Of a stretch of 46,010 bases of DNA, positions 8,276 through 17,345 are shown piece by piece; position 1 is the stretch's first letter; every line of letters begins with the position of its first letter. Below the pieces are notes generated by a model. It did no database searches and was not told the DNA's origin. It was given only the letters and a program-made list of their open reading frames with translations. The stretch is taken from assembly GCF_012911925.1 (NCBI RefSeq), contig NZ_JAAXKY010000047.1, forward strand, positions 1 through 46,010, read 5' to 3'. Made by a program: the position numbers and the translations under genes. The DNA comes from Pseudonocardia xinjiangensis (lineage in GTDB: Bacteria; Actinomycetota; Actinomycetes; Mycobacteriales; Pseudonocardiaceae).

Positions 8276-9217
8276 ATGAGCACCGAGGTGGAGCCGGACG
8301 GGCCGGGGGCCGTGATGACCGCCGTGCACGCGGAGCCGCGCTGGCGGTCGGCGGCGCGTCCGCGGGCCGGGACGCCGAGGGGCCGGGCGGCGGACCGGGC
8401 CCGGTCGCGGCTCGTGGCCGGTGCCGGCCTGCTCGTCGTGCTCGCCGTGACGTCGGTGCTCATGCCCTGGCTCGGTGGGCTGGACCAGCGGCTGGTCGAC
8501 TACACGTCGGTGCGACTGGCGCCGTCGTTCGCGCACCCGTTCGGCACGGATGTGCAGGGCCGGGACCTGCTGCTGCGCAGCTTCGCGGGCCTGCAGGTGT
8601 CGCTGCTGGTGGCGGCCGTGTGCGCGGTGGTCTCGACGGTGCTGGGGGCGCTGTTCGGCGCGACGTCCGGGGTGCTCGGCGGCTGGCCCGACCGGCTGCT
8701 CATGCGCGCGGTCGACACCGTGAACGCGGTGCCGCACCTGCTGCTCGGGATCGTCATCGTGGCGCTGTACCGCGGCTCGGTGGTCGCCGTGATCGCCTCC
8801 ATCGCCCTGACGCACTGGACGGGTGTAGCTCGGATCGTCCGGTCCGAGGTGCTGTCGCTGCGTGAGCGGCCGTTCGTCGATGCGGCGATCTCGGGGGGTG
8901 CCTCGCGGTGGCGGGTGCTGCGCCGCCACCTGTTGCCGGCGATCGTGCCGCAGGCGGCGCTGTCGACCGTGGTGCTGCTCCCGCACGCCGTCTGGCACGA
9001 GACGGCACTGAGCTTTCTCGGCCTCGGCCTCCCGCCGCACCTCGCGTCGATCGGGAACATCTTCGGTGAGGGACGGGCGGCGGTGCTGCTCGGTTCCTGG
9101 TGGATCGTGACGTTCCCGGCACTGCTGCTCGTGGCGTCGGCGCTGGCGGTCGCCGGGATCGCCGCGTGGTGGCGCGACCGCGCCCTGCCGCGCCGCCGAT
9201 CGGAGCTGGGGTTGTGA
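8276..9217 (+). CDS. Oligopeptide/nickel-type ABC transporter permease (DppC-like)
   Basis: Protein of 313 residues. A basic N-terminus is followed by six predicted membrane segments (first LVAGAGLLVVLAVTSVLMPW, about residues 45-65). It contains the DppC-specific HPFGTDVQGRDLLLR block and a cytoplasmic coupling motif, AAISGGASRWRVLRRHLLP. This family is the second permease of importers for peptides, nickel or opines. The stop overlaps the GTG start of the following ATPase. The expected upstream binding protein and DppB-like permease are missing; a junction with a broken ATPase lies about 100 bp upstream, so the operon is 5'-truncated. Confidence 0.85.
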   Translation: MSTEVEPDGPGAVMTAVHAEPRWRSAARPRAGTPRGRAADRARSRLVAGAGLLVVLAVTSVLMPWLGGLDQRLVDYTSVRLAPSFAHPFGTDVQGRDLLLRSFAGLQVSLLVAAVCAVVSTVLGALFGATSGVLGGWPDRLLMRAVDTVNAVPHLLLGIVIVALYRGSVVAVIASIALTHWTGVARIVRSEVLSLRERPFVDAAISGGASRWRVLRRHLLPAIVPQAALSTVVLLPHAVWHETALSFLGLGLPPHLASIGNIFGEGRAAVLLGSWWIVTFPALLLVASALAVAGIAAWWRDRALPRRRSELGL

Positions 9218-10154
9218 CGGACACCCTCGTCGTCGATCAGCTCTCGGTGCGGTTCCGGCTCGGAGCGCGGGGTCGGGCCGACACGGTGCGCGCGGTGACA
9301 GAGGCGAGCTTCACACTGCGGCCGGGACGGCTGCTGGCGCTGGTCGGCGAGAGCGGGTGCGGCAAGTCGGTTCTGACCGCGGCCATCACCGGGCTGCTGC
9401 CGGCGAACGCCGAGGTGGCAGGCCGGGTGGAGCTCGACGGCCGGGACCTGCTCGACGCGCCCGAAGCGGTGCTGCGCACGGTGCGGGGCCGGCGAATCGG
9501 GCTGGTGCCGCAGTCGGCGGCGACGCACCTGACACCGGTTCGAAGGGTCGGGTCGCAGCTGGTGGAGACGGTGCGCGCGCTGCGTCCGACCGACCCGGAC
9601 CCACGCGCCACCGTGCGCCGGCTCGCGGACGACGTCGGGTTGCCGCCCGAGATGCTCGAGCGGTACCCGCACGAACTGTCCGGCGGAACCGCGCAGCGCG
9701 TCGGGCTCGCGGCGGCGCTCGCGGGTGATCCGCCCGTCCTGCTGGCCGACGAACCGACCGCCGGGCTGGACCGCCCGCTCGTCGACCGAAGCGTCGACCT
9801 CCTTGCCGCATGGCTGACCGTGGCCAGGCCGTCCTGCTCATCACCCACGACCTGCGCGCCGCCCGGCGCGTGGCCACGGATGTCGCGGTGATGTACGCGA
9901 GCAGACTCGTCGAGATCGGTCCCGCGGAGCAGGTCTTCGCGGATCCGTGGCACCCCTACACCGCGGGCCTGCTCGGCGCGCTGCCCGACCGGGGCTTCAC
10001 CCCCGTGCCCGGCCACCCGCCGGAGCTCACGGCGTTGCCCTCCGGGTGCGGATTCGAACAGCGGCGCCCTTCCCTGCACACCTGCGAGGCCGACCCGGCG
10101 CTTGTGTGGAGCGGCGAACGGGCCGTCGCGTGCGCGCCGGTGCGTGCGTCATGA
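9214..10154 (+). pseudogene. ABC transporter ATPase (DppD-like), split by one-base frameshift
   Basis: GTG 9214 overlaps the permease stop (GTGA). The first part has Walker A (GESGCGKS), Q-loop LVPQSA, signature ELSGGTAQRVGLA and Walker B (VLLADEPTAGLD). The frame breaks near 9810-9818, where a missing base shifts it; the family sequence resumes in another frame as DRGQAVLLITHDLRAARRV (containing the H-loop histidine) and continues to the C-terminal oligopeptide-ATPase block (HPYTAGLLGALPD) ending at 10154. As read, the first product (9214-9891) lacks the H-loop. The rest is well conserved, so a sequencing error or very recent mutation is plausible. Confidence 0.85.
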
Positions 10155-10807
10155 CGCTTATGGCGCGCGGGATCACCGCCGGATACGGGCGTGGGGTCCC
10201 GGTGCTCGACGGGCTCGATCTCGTGGTCGAGGCGGGCGCGGTCGTCGGGCTGGCAGGCCCGAGCGGATGCGGGAAGTCGACGCTCGCGCGGGTGCTGGCG
10301 CTCCTGCACGCCCCGTGGGGCGGCGCGGTCGAGATCGACGGCGTGCGGGCGCGAGGCGTCCGCTACCGCGCGCCCCGTGTGCTGCGCACGGCTGTCGGCG
10401 TCGTGTTCCAGAACCCGCGGCTGGCCACCGACGTGCGGTTGCCGTTGCGCGAGATCGTCGCGGAACCGCTGCTCGCGACCGGACGCGGGCGCGACCCGAG
10501 CTGGGAGGGGGAGCTGCACGAACGCGTCGGCCTCACCGCTGAGCTGCTCGGGCGGCGGCCGCACGAGGTGAGCGACGGGCAGTTGCAGCGCGCCTGTCTC
10601 GCCCGCGCGCTCGTGCTTCGGCCGCGGTACCTGATCTGCGACGAGATGACCGCGATGCTCGACGCGTTGACGACGGCCGCGCTCGTCGGCGTGGTCGCCG
10701 CTCGGGCCCAGGACGGCACCGGCGTGCTCGCGGTCTCGCACGACGAGGAGCTGCTCGCAGTGTGGGCGGACCGGGTCGAGCGGCCGTTCACTGGCGTGTC
10801 CCACTGA
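10151..10807 (+). CDS. ABC transporter ATPase (DppF-like)
   Basis: Protein of 218 residues starting at ATG 10151, which overlaps the previous stop (ATGA). It has Walker A ([10 protein letters not shown]), Q-loop VVFQNPR, a variant signature [15 protein letters not shown], Walker B ([13 protein letters not shown]) and H-loop AVSHDEE. The signature has VSDGQ instead of LSGGQ, and the C-terminal oligopeptide-ATPase extension is missing, so it is shorter than typical DppF (about 300 residues). It is the last gene of the truncated permease-ATPase-ATPase operon. The substrate is unknown. Confidence 0.8.
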   Translation: MTLMARGITAGYGRGVPVLDGLDLVVEAGAVVGLAGPSGCGKSTLARVLALLHAPWGGAVEIDGVRARGVRYRAPRVLRTAVGVVFQNPRLATDVRLPLREIVAEPLLATGRGRDPSWEGELHERVGLTAELLGRRPHEVSDGQLQRACLARALVLRPRYLICDEMTAMLDALTTAALVGVVAARAQDGTGVLAVSHDEELLAVWADRVERPFTGVSH

Positions 10808-10867
10808 TCATCGGCAACACCGACGGCGGTGCGGCCGAGGTCGACATGGCTCCCCGGTCCGCCTCGG

Positions 10868-11022
10868 GGGGTGCCGGTGGCGAAGTGCGGGTCGGACAGG
10901 CTCGGGTGAAGCGCAGCGCCCACGCGTCCTTGTCGATGATCGACGGGACCTCGCGGTACATGTTGAACAGCTCGCCCTCGTCGAGGCCGAGACTCTTGCA
11001 GATGTCCTGGAACGCTACGCCG
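10868..11022 (-). pseudogene. nrdB: Ribonucleotide reductase beta-subunit (NrdB) fragment
   Basis: The minus strand encodes [19 protein letters not shown], then [17 protein letters not shown], and after a one-base shift [12 protein letters not shown]. This run matches the region of class I ribonucleotide reductase beta subunits that precedes the second iron-binding helix pair. Only about 50 residues are present and the frame is shifted, so it is non-functional. It is directly abutted by a piece of metF on the other strand. Confidence 0.65.
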
Positions 11023-11180
11023 ACAACCCGGTCGTACGTCTGGCCGCCGGGATGGACGCGCCCGGCGAGCTGTGCTCACGTCTACTCGACGAGGGCGTGC
11101 CCGGCCTGCACTTTTACAGCCTGACCCGCTCGACGGCGACCGTGGACCTGGTGACGTCGTTGCGCCTTGCCGCCGAATCG
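11001..11180 (+). pseudogene. metF: Methylenetetrahydrofolate reductase (MetF) C-terminal fragment
   Basis: The plus frame gives [19 protein letters not shown], then [19 protein letters not shown] and TRSTATVDL. The ELC.RLL..GVPGLHFY.LNRS.AT motif is the conserved C-terminal end of MetF. About 55 residues remain, without a start or the FAD-binding barrel. The left boundary coincides with the nrdB remnant and the right boundary lies before a DJ-1/PfpI remnant. Confidence 0.7.
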
Positions 11181-11319
11181 CCCGCCGCCCGCGGCTTCGA
11201 CGAGCTGGGCGGCGAGGTCTGGCTGCCAAGAGCAGATGCGGAACCCGCAATGCGCCTGCCTTCCGTCGCCGGTGACCCTTCCTGCTGCAGGTGTCCGAGG
11301 TCGCCGAGGGCCGGTGGCT

Positions 11320-11534
11320 GCCACCCACTGGATTGCGAAGGACCGCGCGCCGAACGGGGCGTCGGCGTCGCCCGCGGCGTGCGGTGGGTGCTGGGACGGC
11401 ACCGTTGTCAGCAGCCAGGGCGTGTCCGCCCGGATCGACATGGCGTTGTGGCTCGTCGGTCAGCTGGACGACGCGCAGCACGCCGCGCCGTCCTGCGCTA
11501 CATCCAGTCCGACCCGGCCCCGCCCTACGCGTAG
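11320..11534 (+). pseudogene. DJ-1/PfpI-family protein, C-terminal fragment
   Basis: The frame contains VVSSQGVSARIDMALWLVGQL, which corresponds to the conserved V.T..GVSAGIDMAL motif of DJ-1/PfpI proteins, and after a frameshift near 11485 ends VLRYIQSDPAPPYA with TAG at 11532-11534, a typical family C-terminus. The N-terminal half with the catalytic cysteine is missing. Its end overlaps the converging methyltransferase stop. Confidence 0.65.
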
Positions 11535-12196
11535 GCCTGAGTCCGGACCAGGCGCAGCATCATGTCTCGGTGGGTGAAGGACCGCCCGTCCGGGCCGGTG
11601 GCCTCCCGGGTGGCGGCCCGCTCGGTCACGGTGCTCCAGACCGCCGGATCGGGTCTGAGGGCGGCGCGCAGCTCGGTGGTGGTCGGCAGGTGCACGTCGA
11701 ACGGGGTGTCCTTCATGGAGTCGGGGATCCCTGTGTGCCCGGTCACCAGCAGTGATCCGCCGGGTGCGACGGCGTCGAGCGCCCGTCGCAGGATCGCGTC
11801 CCGCTGGCCGGGGCGCTCCATCGGCGAGTGCAGGAACTGCGCGCAGACGAGGTCGTGGGTGCCCGCGGGGAAGGTCGCGGTCAGATCGTGGCGTTGCCAG
11901 TCGATCCGCTCGGCCACATCGGCTCGCGCGGCGTACTCGCCCGCCCGCTCCAGCGCTGCGCCCGACACGTCCACGGCGGTGACCCGCCATCCCTGGGTCG
12001 CGAGCCAGATGGCGTCCCCGCCGAAGCCGCAGCCCAGGTCGAGTGCGGTGCCCGGGCTCAGCGGCCCGACCTCCTCGACGAGCAGCGCGTTCGGGCCGGG
12101 TGGGGAGTCGACGGACCGGTCGAGACTGCGGTAGAAGCCGTTCCAATAGGTCTCCGCGGTGTCGTCGGGGGTCGGGAAGGGCATGGCGGTGCTCAT
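11525..12196 (-). CDS. SAM-dependent class I methyltransferase
   Basis: Protein of 223 residues from ATG 12196 (MSTAMPFPTPDDTAETYWNG). It has the SAM-binding motif I ALDLGCGFGGDAIWLA (about residues 50-65), an acidic residue ending strand 2 (VTAVDVSGAALERA), motif II HDLVCAQFLHSP and motif III APGGSLLVTGHTG. The frame is open upstream to 12979, but that extension is low-complexity. The closest general type is a small-molecule or TehB-like methyltransferase; the substrate is unknown. It appears intact although surrounded by gene remnants. Confidence 0.85.
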   Translation of the reverse strand: MSTAMPFPTPDDTAETYWNGFYRSLDRSVDSPPGPNALLVEEVGPLSPGTALDLGCGFGGDAIWLATQGWRVTAVDVSGAALERAGEYAARADVAERIDWQRHDLTATFPAGTHDLVCAQFLHSPMERPGQRDAILRRALDAVAPGGSLLVTGHTGIPDSMKDTPFDVHLPTTTELRAALRPDPAVWSTVTERAATREATGPDGRSFTHRDMMLRLVRTQAYA

Positions 12197-12869
12197 GGTG
12201 GAGACGATGCCCGGCGGAGGCGCTGAGAGGCGAGTGCTCTTGCCGCTCCGGCAACCTGGCACCGACTCGCTGCCTTGCGCCGTCGTCGACGACGCCCGAG
12301 CCGGGTGCTCGGCAGCTGGTCGTCGCCTGATGTCCCGGAGTGGGCGGGTGCTCGTCGGGTCGAACACCGCTCCCGCGACTCGAGAGGGGGGACCGGAGCC
12401 GGAGTGATCGAGACGATCGGCTGGGACGGCGGGTGGTCCGGCCGGCACGGTCGTGGTGCTCGGCGAAGGGCGGGTCGTCGAATATTTCCGGACGTGATCA
12501 GCTGGGCTCTGCCGGTTCGCGGGCTTTGGTGCATGCGCGGGCGGCCGCCGCCGGCGGCGGCGGGCGGGACGAGGAGGCAGACCAGCGACGCGAGCAGGAC
12601 CGGCTCGGTGCCGACCTCCAACGTCAGTCCGACCAGACCTCCTGACCTCGGGCTCGCGCAGAGCCGTCTGCACTCCCGGCGCGCCTTCGGGCTTCGACAG
12701 CGGCGTCGACCGCCGCATCCTTCTCATCGCGGCGGCGGCCATTCGTCCTCGTTCCACCGAGCACGGTCGGGTGTGCGGCAGGGCGTGGGCAGCGGCGACG
12801 GGTGCGTTCGTCATCGAGCCGACGCGGGTGATGAGGCCTTCGCGATGGCCGTCGTCCCGGACCGGAGGC
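12197..12869. other. Gene-free stretch between methyltransferase and LacI regulator
   Basis: About 670 bp with only shadow-like open frames. Nothing recognisable was found on either strand. It includes the methyltransferase upstream region and the LacI gene's 3' flank. Confidence 0.45.
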
Positions 12870-13913
12870 TCAGGCCAGAGGGCCACGGCCCGTGGAATCG
12901 CGGATGTTGAGGGTCGTCGCCAGCTGCAAGTGCCGGGAGGCGGGCTGGACGCCGTCAGCCATGCCGAGGACGGTCTCAACGGCCATCCGGCCCATGCCGA
13001 CGAGAGGCTGCCCGACGGACGTCAGCCGGGGGGTTGTCCATCGGGCCTGTGGTGTGTCGTCGAACCCGGTGACCGACAGATCCCCCGGGACGGCGATGTG
13101 GAGTTCATTGGCCGCAGCGAGCACCCCGACGGCTATCTCGTCGTTGCCCGCGACGATCGCGGAAGGCCGCTCGTCGAGCGCCAGCATGGCGTGGCCGTGC
13201 CGAATTCCCGCTTCGACGGAGAACGCGTCGTGGCGGATCAGCGCGGGATCCGACGTGATGCCTGCCGAGTGCAGCGCGGCTTGGTACCCGTGGAAGCGTT
13301 CTGCCGAGGGGGTGGAGCCCAGCGGACCGCCGATCCAGGCGATCCTGCGGTGGCCCAGTCCGATGACGTGCTCGGTCGCTGACCGGCCGCCCGCCCAGTT
13401 GGTGGAGCCGATGCTGACGACACGGGAGTCGGTGGTGTCGATGGGGTCGATCGTCACCACCGGCAGCTCTGCATCCTCTGCGGCAAGGAGCACCGAGTCG
13501 GGTACAGCGACGGCGAGCGCGATGACGCCGATGACACCGGCCGCTTGCAGCTCGGCAACCCATGCACACGCCACTGTCCGGTTCGTGTCGATCCACTGCT
13601 CGGGCGGCAGGCGCAGGAGGAGCTCGCTCTGTGCGGTGGTCGACGCGACCAGGATCCCCTGGAGCACCGTGCCGGCGTAGCGGGACTCCACGACGTCGAG
13701 CACCGTGACGAGCGTCCGCTCGCGCTGCAGATCTCGCCGCGCCGTCGTCGGCTTGTAGCCGAGCTCGGCGATGACGCCGAGGACGAGGTCACGCGTGTTC
13801 GCTCCCACGTCGCTGCGCCCGTTGAGGACCTTCGAGGCGGTCGCAGGCGAGACACCGGCCATCCGGGCGACATCCGCGAGGGTGGCTCGTCCAGCACCAG
13901 ACCGGCGACCCAT
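12870..13913 (-). CDS. LacI-family transcriptional repressor of the sugar locus
   Basis: Protein of 347 residues from ATG 13913. The N-terminal helix-turn-helix reads LADVARMAGVSPATASKVL followed by the hinge-helix region NGRSDVGANTRD, and the rest is a periplasmic-binding-like sensor domain (GHRRIAWIGGP; PSAIVAGNDEIAVGVL; DLSVTGFDDTPQARW). It is divergent from a sugar ABC transporter/GH39 operon, and two CGAAA-type palindromes lie in the shared intergenic region. The natural inference is that it represses both itself and the operon until a sugar binds. Inducer identity is inferred only from the neighbouring xylosidase-like enzyme. Confidence 0.92.
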   Translation of the reverse strand: MGRRSGAGRATLADVARMAGVSPATASKVLNGRSDVGANTRDLVLGVIAELGYKPTTARRDLQRERTLVTVLDVVESRYAGTVLQGILVASTTAQSELLLRLPPEQWIDTNRTVACAWVAELQAAGVIGVIALAVAVPDSVLLAAEDAELPVVTIDPIDTTDSRVVSIGSTNWAGGRSATEHVIGLGHRRIAWIGGPLGSTPSAERFHGYQAALHSAGITSDPALIRHDAFSVEAGIRHGHAMLALDERPSAIVAGNDEIAVGVLAAANELHIAVPGDLSVTGFDDTPQARWTTPRLTSVGQPLVGMGRMAVETVLGMADGVQPASRHLQLATTLNIRDSTGRGPLA

Positions 13914-13931
13914 CGTGACTCCGCTCGCATT

Positions 13932-13944
13932 CGAAACTGTTTCG
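13932..13944. promoter_or_regulatory. LacI-type operator O1
   Basis: cgaaactgtttcg is a perfect palindrome with 6-bp arms around one central base, 19 bp upstream of the lacI-type start. Binding here would block the repressor gene's own promoter. Confidence 0.7.
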
Positions 13945-14050
13945 GACGATGCGCACCCTACACGCATCCGGCTCAGTCCGCGGACGGCGAGGCGAGGGCT
14001 TGACGTGGCGATGGGTGCCACGTAACTTGCCGGGACATTCGAAAAGGATG

Positions 14051-14063
14051 CGAAATGTTTTCG
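14051..14063. promoter_or_regulatory. LacI-type operator O2
   Basis: cgaaatgttttcg has the same CGAAA/TTTCG half-sites as O1. It lies 26 bp upstream of the binding-protein ATG, in a position to block its promoter. The two sites are 119 bp apart centre to centre, which would allow cooperative binding or looping. Confidence 0.65.
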
Positions 14064-14088
14064 GGTCATCTCGAGGAGGAGGCGGCTC

Positions 14089-15387
14089 ATGAGGCTCCGC
14101 AAGACCGCGATGCTCATTTCCGCGGCGCTCGTGTCGATGCTCGTACTGGGCGCTTGCTCGAGTGGGTCGGCCGATAGCGGCGACGGTCCGGTGACCCTCA
14201 CGGTGTGGGGTTGGGACGACACCGTCGCGAAGGCCGTGCCCGGTTTCGAGGCAGCGAACCCCAACATCAAGGTCAACGTGGTCAACGCCGGCTCGTCGAC
14301 CGACGAGTACACGGCGCTCGACAACGCGATCCAGGCCGGCTCCGGTGTGCCGGACGTCGCGATGTTCGAGTACTTTGCGGTGCCCTACTTCGCCATCCCG
14401 GGCAAGCTGGAGGATCTCGGGAAATACGGTGTCGACAGCGTCAAGAACGACTTCGTCGACGCCGCCTGGAACGACGTGACCGTCGACGGCAAGACCTATG
14501 CGCTGCCGTCCGACTACGGTCCGGTCGCCATGTTCTACAACCAGGACACCTTCAAGAAGGCCGGCATCGACCAGCCTCCGGCCACCTGGGACGAGTACTA
14601 CCAGGACGCCAAGAAGATCCACGCGCTCGGCAGCGACTACTACATCGCCCAGGACACCGGGGACATCTTCTTCCTGCTCTCGCTCATCTGGCAGGCCGGC
14701 GGTCGTCCCTTCACGGTGGACGGCGACAAGGTGCACATCGACTTCACGGACCCGGCCACGGCCAAGGCCGTCGCGTTCTGGCAGAAGATGCTCGACGAGG
14801 GCCTGGTCAACACCAAGGTCACGGCGTGGTCGGACGACTGGAACCGCACGCTCAACGACGGCACCCTGGCCGCGCAGGTCACGGGCGGCTGGCTGACGTC
14901 GACGCTGCCGCAGCGCGCGGCCCAGGCCGCCGGCAACTTCCGGGTCGCCCCGATGCCGCAGTGGAACCAGGGCGAGGAGCTCGGGGCCGAGAACGGCGGA
15001 AGCAGCTTCGGCATCCCGGCCGCGGCGGCGCACAAGGACGCGGCGTACAAGTTCCTCGAGTACTTCACGCACGGCGGCGGTCTCTCGTCCCGCGTCGACG
15101 CCGGCGCCTTCGTGCCGGACAAGCCGGTGCTGACGAGCCCGGACTTCCAGGGCAAGACCAACGACTACTTCGGTGGCCAGAAGGTTGGTTCCGTGCTGGC
15201 CGAAGGGTCGAAGGACGTGGCGACCGGCTGGCAGTACCCGCCGTTCTTCGAGTGGGCCCGAACGACCTACACCGACCTCGTTGCGCCGTTCTACGCCAGC
15301 GGCCAGGGCTCGCTCGCCGGGATCCTCGACCAGTGGCGCCTGCGCATGATCGCGTACGGCAACGAGCAGGGTTTCCAGGTGGACTAG
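14089..15387 (+). CDS. Sugar ABC transporter substrate-binding lipoprotein (family 1)
   Basis: Protein of 432 residues. A lipoprotein signal peptide (MRLRKTAMLISAALVSMLVL, then GACSS with the lipobox cysteine at residue 23) is followed by a family 1 extracellular solute-binding fold: VTLTVWGWDDTVAKAVPGFE, then GVPDVAMFEYF and AMFYNQDTFKKAGI. It captures a sugar outside the membrane and hands it to the two downstream permeases. A strong ribosome binding site (gaggagg) lies at about 14073-14079. It is the first gene of the LacI-controlled operon; with the GH39 enzyme at the end, a xylo-oligosaccharide-like ligand is the best guess. Confidence 0.93.
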   Translation: MRLRKTAMLISAALVSMLVLGACSSGSADSGDGPVTLTVWGWDDTVAKAVPGFEAANPNIKVNVVNAGSSTDEYTALDNAIQAGSGVPDVAMFEYFAVPYFAIPGKLEDLGKYGVDSVKNDFVDAAWNDVTVDGKTYALPSDYGPVAMFYNQDTFKKAGIDQPPATWDEYYQDAKKIHALGSDYYIAQDTGDIFFLLSLIWQAGGRPFTVDGDKVHIDFTDPATAKAVAFWQKMLDEGLVNTKVTAWSDDWNRTLNDGTLAAQVTGGWLTSTLPQRAAQAAGNFRVAPMPQWNQGEELGAENGGSSFGIPAAAAHKDAAYKFLEYFTHGGGLSSRVDAGAFVPDKPVLTSPDFQGKTNDYFGGQKVGSVLAEGSKDVATGWQYPPFFEWARTTYTDLVAPFYASGQGSLAGILDQWRLRMIAYGNEQGFQVD

Positions 15388-15427
15388 CGGGTTCCCGTCA
15401 GGGCGGCGCAAGGAGGCGAGTCTGGGA

Positions 15428-16411
15428 ATGGAACCGATGACGAGGAACACCGCGGCCGTGGACCATGCCGGTCGGCCGGACGGCACGGTCGAGGCTGTGG
15501 CATCGCGATCCGCGACGCAACACCGGACACCGGTCCGAAAGCACAGGAAGAAGCAGATCGGGCTGGTGTTCGTCGCGCCCTTCGCGCTGCTGTTCCTGCT
15601 CGTGTACGTCATACCGATCCTGTATGCCGCCTACCTGAGCCTCTTCCAGCAGAAGCTCATCGGCGGCAACAAGTTCACCGGACTCGCCAACTACACCAAG
15701 CTGTTCCAGGACGCGCAGTTCTGGGACGGCGTGGGCCGGGTCTTCTGGTTCACGCTCATCCAGGTGCCGGTCATGCTGATCCTCGCGATGGCACTCGCGC
15801 TGGCGCTGGACTCCAAGCGCCTGCACGGTGCCAAGTTCATGCGGGTGTCGATCTTCCTCCCGTACGCGGTGCCCGCGGTGGTCTCCACGCTCATGTGGGG
15901 CTTCATGCTGGGCGTCAAGTACGGCCTGTTCGGGAGCCTCAACAAGGCGCTGGGCACGGACCTCAACCCGTTCGGTCCCGGTACCACGCTCATCTCCATC
16001 GGGGTGATGGTGACCTGGGCGTTCACCGGCTTCAACATGCTCATCTTCTACGCCGTGCTGAAGGCCGTGCCCCGCGACCTGTACGAGGCCGCCGCACTCG
16101 ACGGGGCCAACGAGTTCCAGGTGGTCCGCAAGATCAAGCTGCCTGCCCTGCGGAGCTCGTTGGTGATCGCGGTCATCTTCTCGATCATCGGGACGTTCCA
16201 GATCTTCAACGAGCCCCAGATCCTGCCGTCCCTGGTGGCGAACAGCGGCATCACCACCAACTACACGCCCAACCTCTACGCGTACAACCTGGCGTTCACC
16301 GGATCTCAACAGGGCTATGCGGCAGCGCTCGCGCTCGTCATGGCGGCGATCACGATCGCGGTTGCCTACGCCGTCCAGATCAGAGGACTGAAGAATGCCT
16401 TCGATCACTAG
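15428..16411 (+). CDS. Sugar ABC transporter permease (MalF/UgpA type)
   Basis: Protein of 327 residues. A 40-residue polar N-terminus is followed by six predicted membrane helices (first IGLVFVAPFALLFLLVYVI) and the cytoplasmic EAA loop EAAALDGANEFQ...IKLP that docks the ATPase. It pairs with the next gene to form the membrane channel. The start is 40 bp after the binding-protein stop. No ATPase is encoded in the operon, so it probably uses a shared MsmK/MsiK-type ATPase encoded elsewhere, as is usual in actinomycete sugar importers. Confidence 0.92.
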   Translation: MEPMTRNTAAVDHAGRPDGTVEAVASRSATQHRTPVRKHRKKQIGLVFVAPFALLFLLVYVIPILYAAYLSLFQQKLIGGNKFTGLANYTKLFQDAQFWDGVGRVFWFTLIQVPVMLILAMALALALDSKRLHGAKFMRVSIFLPYAVPAVVSTLMWGFMLGVKYGLFGSLNKALGTDLNPFGPGTTLISIGVMVTWAFTGFNMLIFYAVLKAVPRDLYEAAALDGANEFQVVRKIKLPALRSSLVIAVIFSIIGTFQIFNEPQILPSLVANSGITTNYTPNLYAYNLAFTGSQQGYAAALALVMAAITIAVAYAVQIRGLKNAFDH

Positions 16412-17345
16412 CGGTCGCGCCGGAACCGGAGAACCCGGCGTCGCGACCTCACGCACCGCGATGCCTCGTTCCCGCCGGGGGCGCTTCCACAGCATCGAGA
16501 ACCCCCGGAAGAGCGTGACGCTCACGGTCGTGACAGGGCTGTTCGCGCTGTACAGCCTGCTGCCGCTCGCCTGGCTGGTCATCAATGCGACCAAGTCGCA
16601 GGACGACTTCATCTCCTCGTTCGGGCTCGCGCCAGGTCAGCACTTCGCGCTGTGGGACAACATCGTCGAGGTGTTCCGGTACCAGGACGGGATCTTCTCC
16701 CGGTGGCTCCTCAACACCGTCATCTACGTCGTCGTCGGCGCGGTGGGGTCGACCTTCCTGGCGGCCCTCGGCGGGTACGCACTGGCGAAGCTCCACTTCA
16801 GCGGCAAGCGCGTGCTCCTGTTCGTCATCCTCGGATCGATCGCCGTGCCCGGCATCGCGCTGGCGATCCCGCAGTTCCTGCTGTTCGCCCAGCTCGGGAT
16901 CACCAACACCCCGTGGGCCGTCCTCATCCCGAGTTTCATCAACCCCTTCGGGCTGTACCTGATGTGGGTGTTCGCGGCCGACGCCGTGCCGACGGAACTG
17001 CTGGATGCGGCGAAGGTCGACGGTGCGGGGGAGTTCCGGATCTTCCTCCAGGTCGCGTCCCCGCTGCTTGCGCCGGCGAGCGTGACGGTTCTGCTCTTCT
17101 CGTTCGTGTCGATCTGGAACAACTACTTCCTGCCGTTGATCATGCTCAAGGATCCCAACTGGTATCCGCTGACCATCGGGCTCAACGAGTGGAACAAGCT
17201 GGGTTCGACCGCGGGGAGCGGCGCCCTCATCCAGAACCTCGTGATCACGGCCGCGCTGCTCACCATCATCCCGCTGATCGTCGCGTTCCTCTGCCTGCAG
17301 CGCTATTGGCAGGAAGGCGTGTCGCTCGGCGCCGTCAAGGGCTAG
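16395..17345 (+). CDS. Sugar ABC transporter permease (MalG/UgpE type)
   Basis: Protein of 316 residues, overlapping the MalF-type gene by 17 bp, which implies translational coupling. A long polar N-terminus precedes six membrane helices (first VTLTVVTGLFALYSLLPLAW). The EAA-loop counterpart is DAAKVDGAGEFRIF. It is the second half of the permease heterodimer. An internal ATG at 16461 is an alternative start that would shorten the polar leader. Confidence 0.92.
   Translation: MPSITSGRAGTGEPGVATSRTAMPRSRRGRFHSIENPRKSVTLTVVTGLFALYSLLPLAWLVINATKSQDDFISSFGLAPGQHFALWDNIVEVFRYQDGIFSRWLLNTVIYVVVGAVGSTFLAALGGYALAKLHFSGKRVLLFVILGSIAVPGIALAIPQFLLFAQLGITNTPWAVLIPSFINPFGLYLMWVFAADAVPTELLDAAKVDGAGEFRIFLQVASPLLAPASVTVLLFSFVSIWNNYFLPLIMLKDPNWYPLTIGLNEWNKLGSTAGSGALIQNLVITAALLTIIPLIVAFLCLQRYWQEGVSLGAVKG

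Noticed and set aside
12197..12869. Membrane or secreted protein on the minus strand (near 12621)
   Set aside because: One hydrophobic run is present, but the rest of the frame is low-complexity and overlaps equally long frames on the other strand.
13789..15612. 607-codon minus-strand open frame across the sugar binding-protein gene
   Set aside because: It is antisense to a clearly conserved gene with a signal peptide and ribosome binding site, and its translation is low-complexity.
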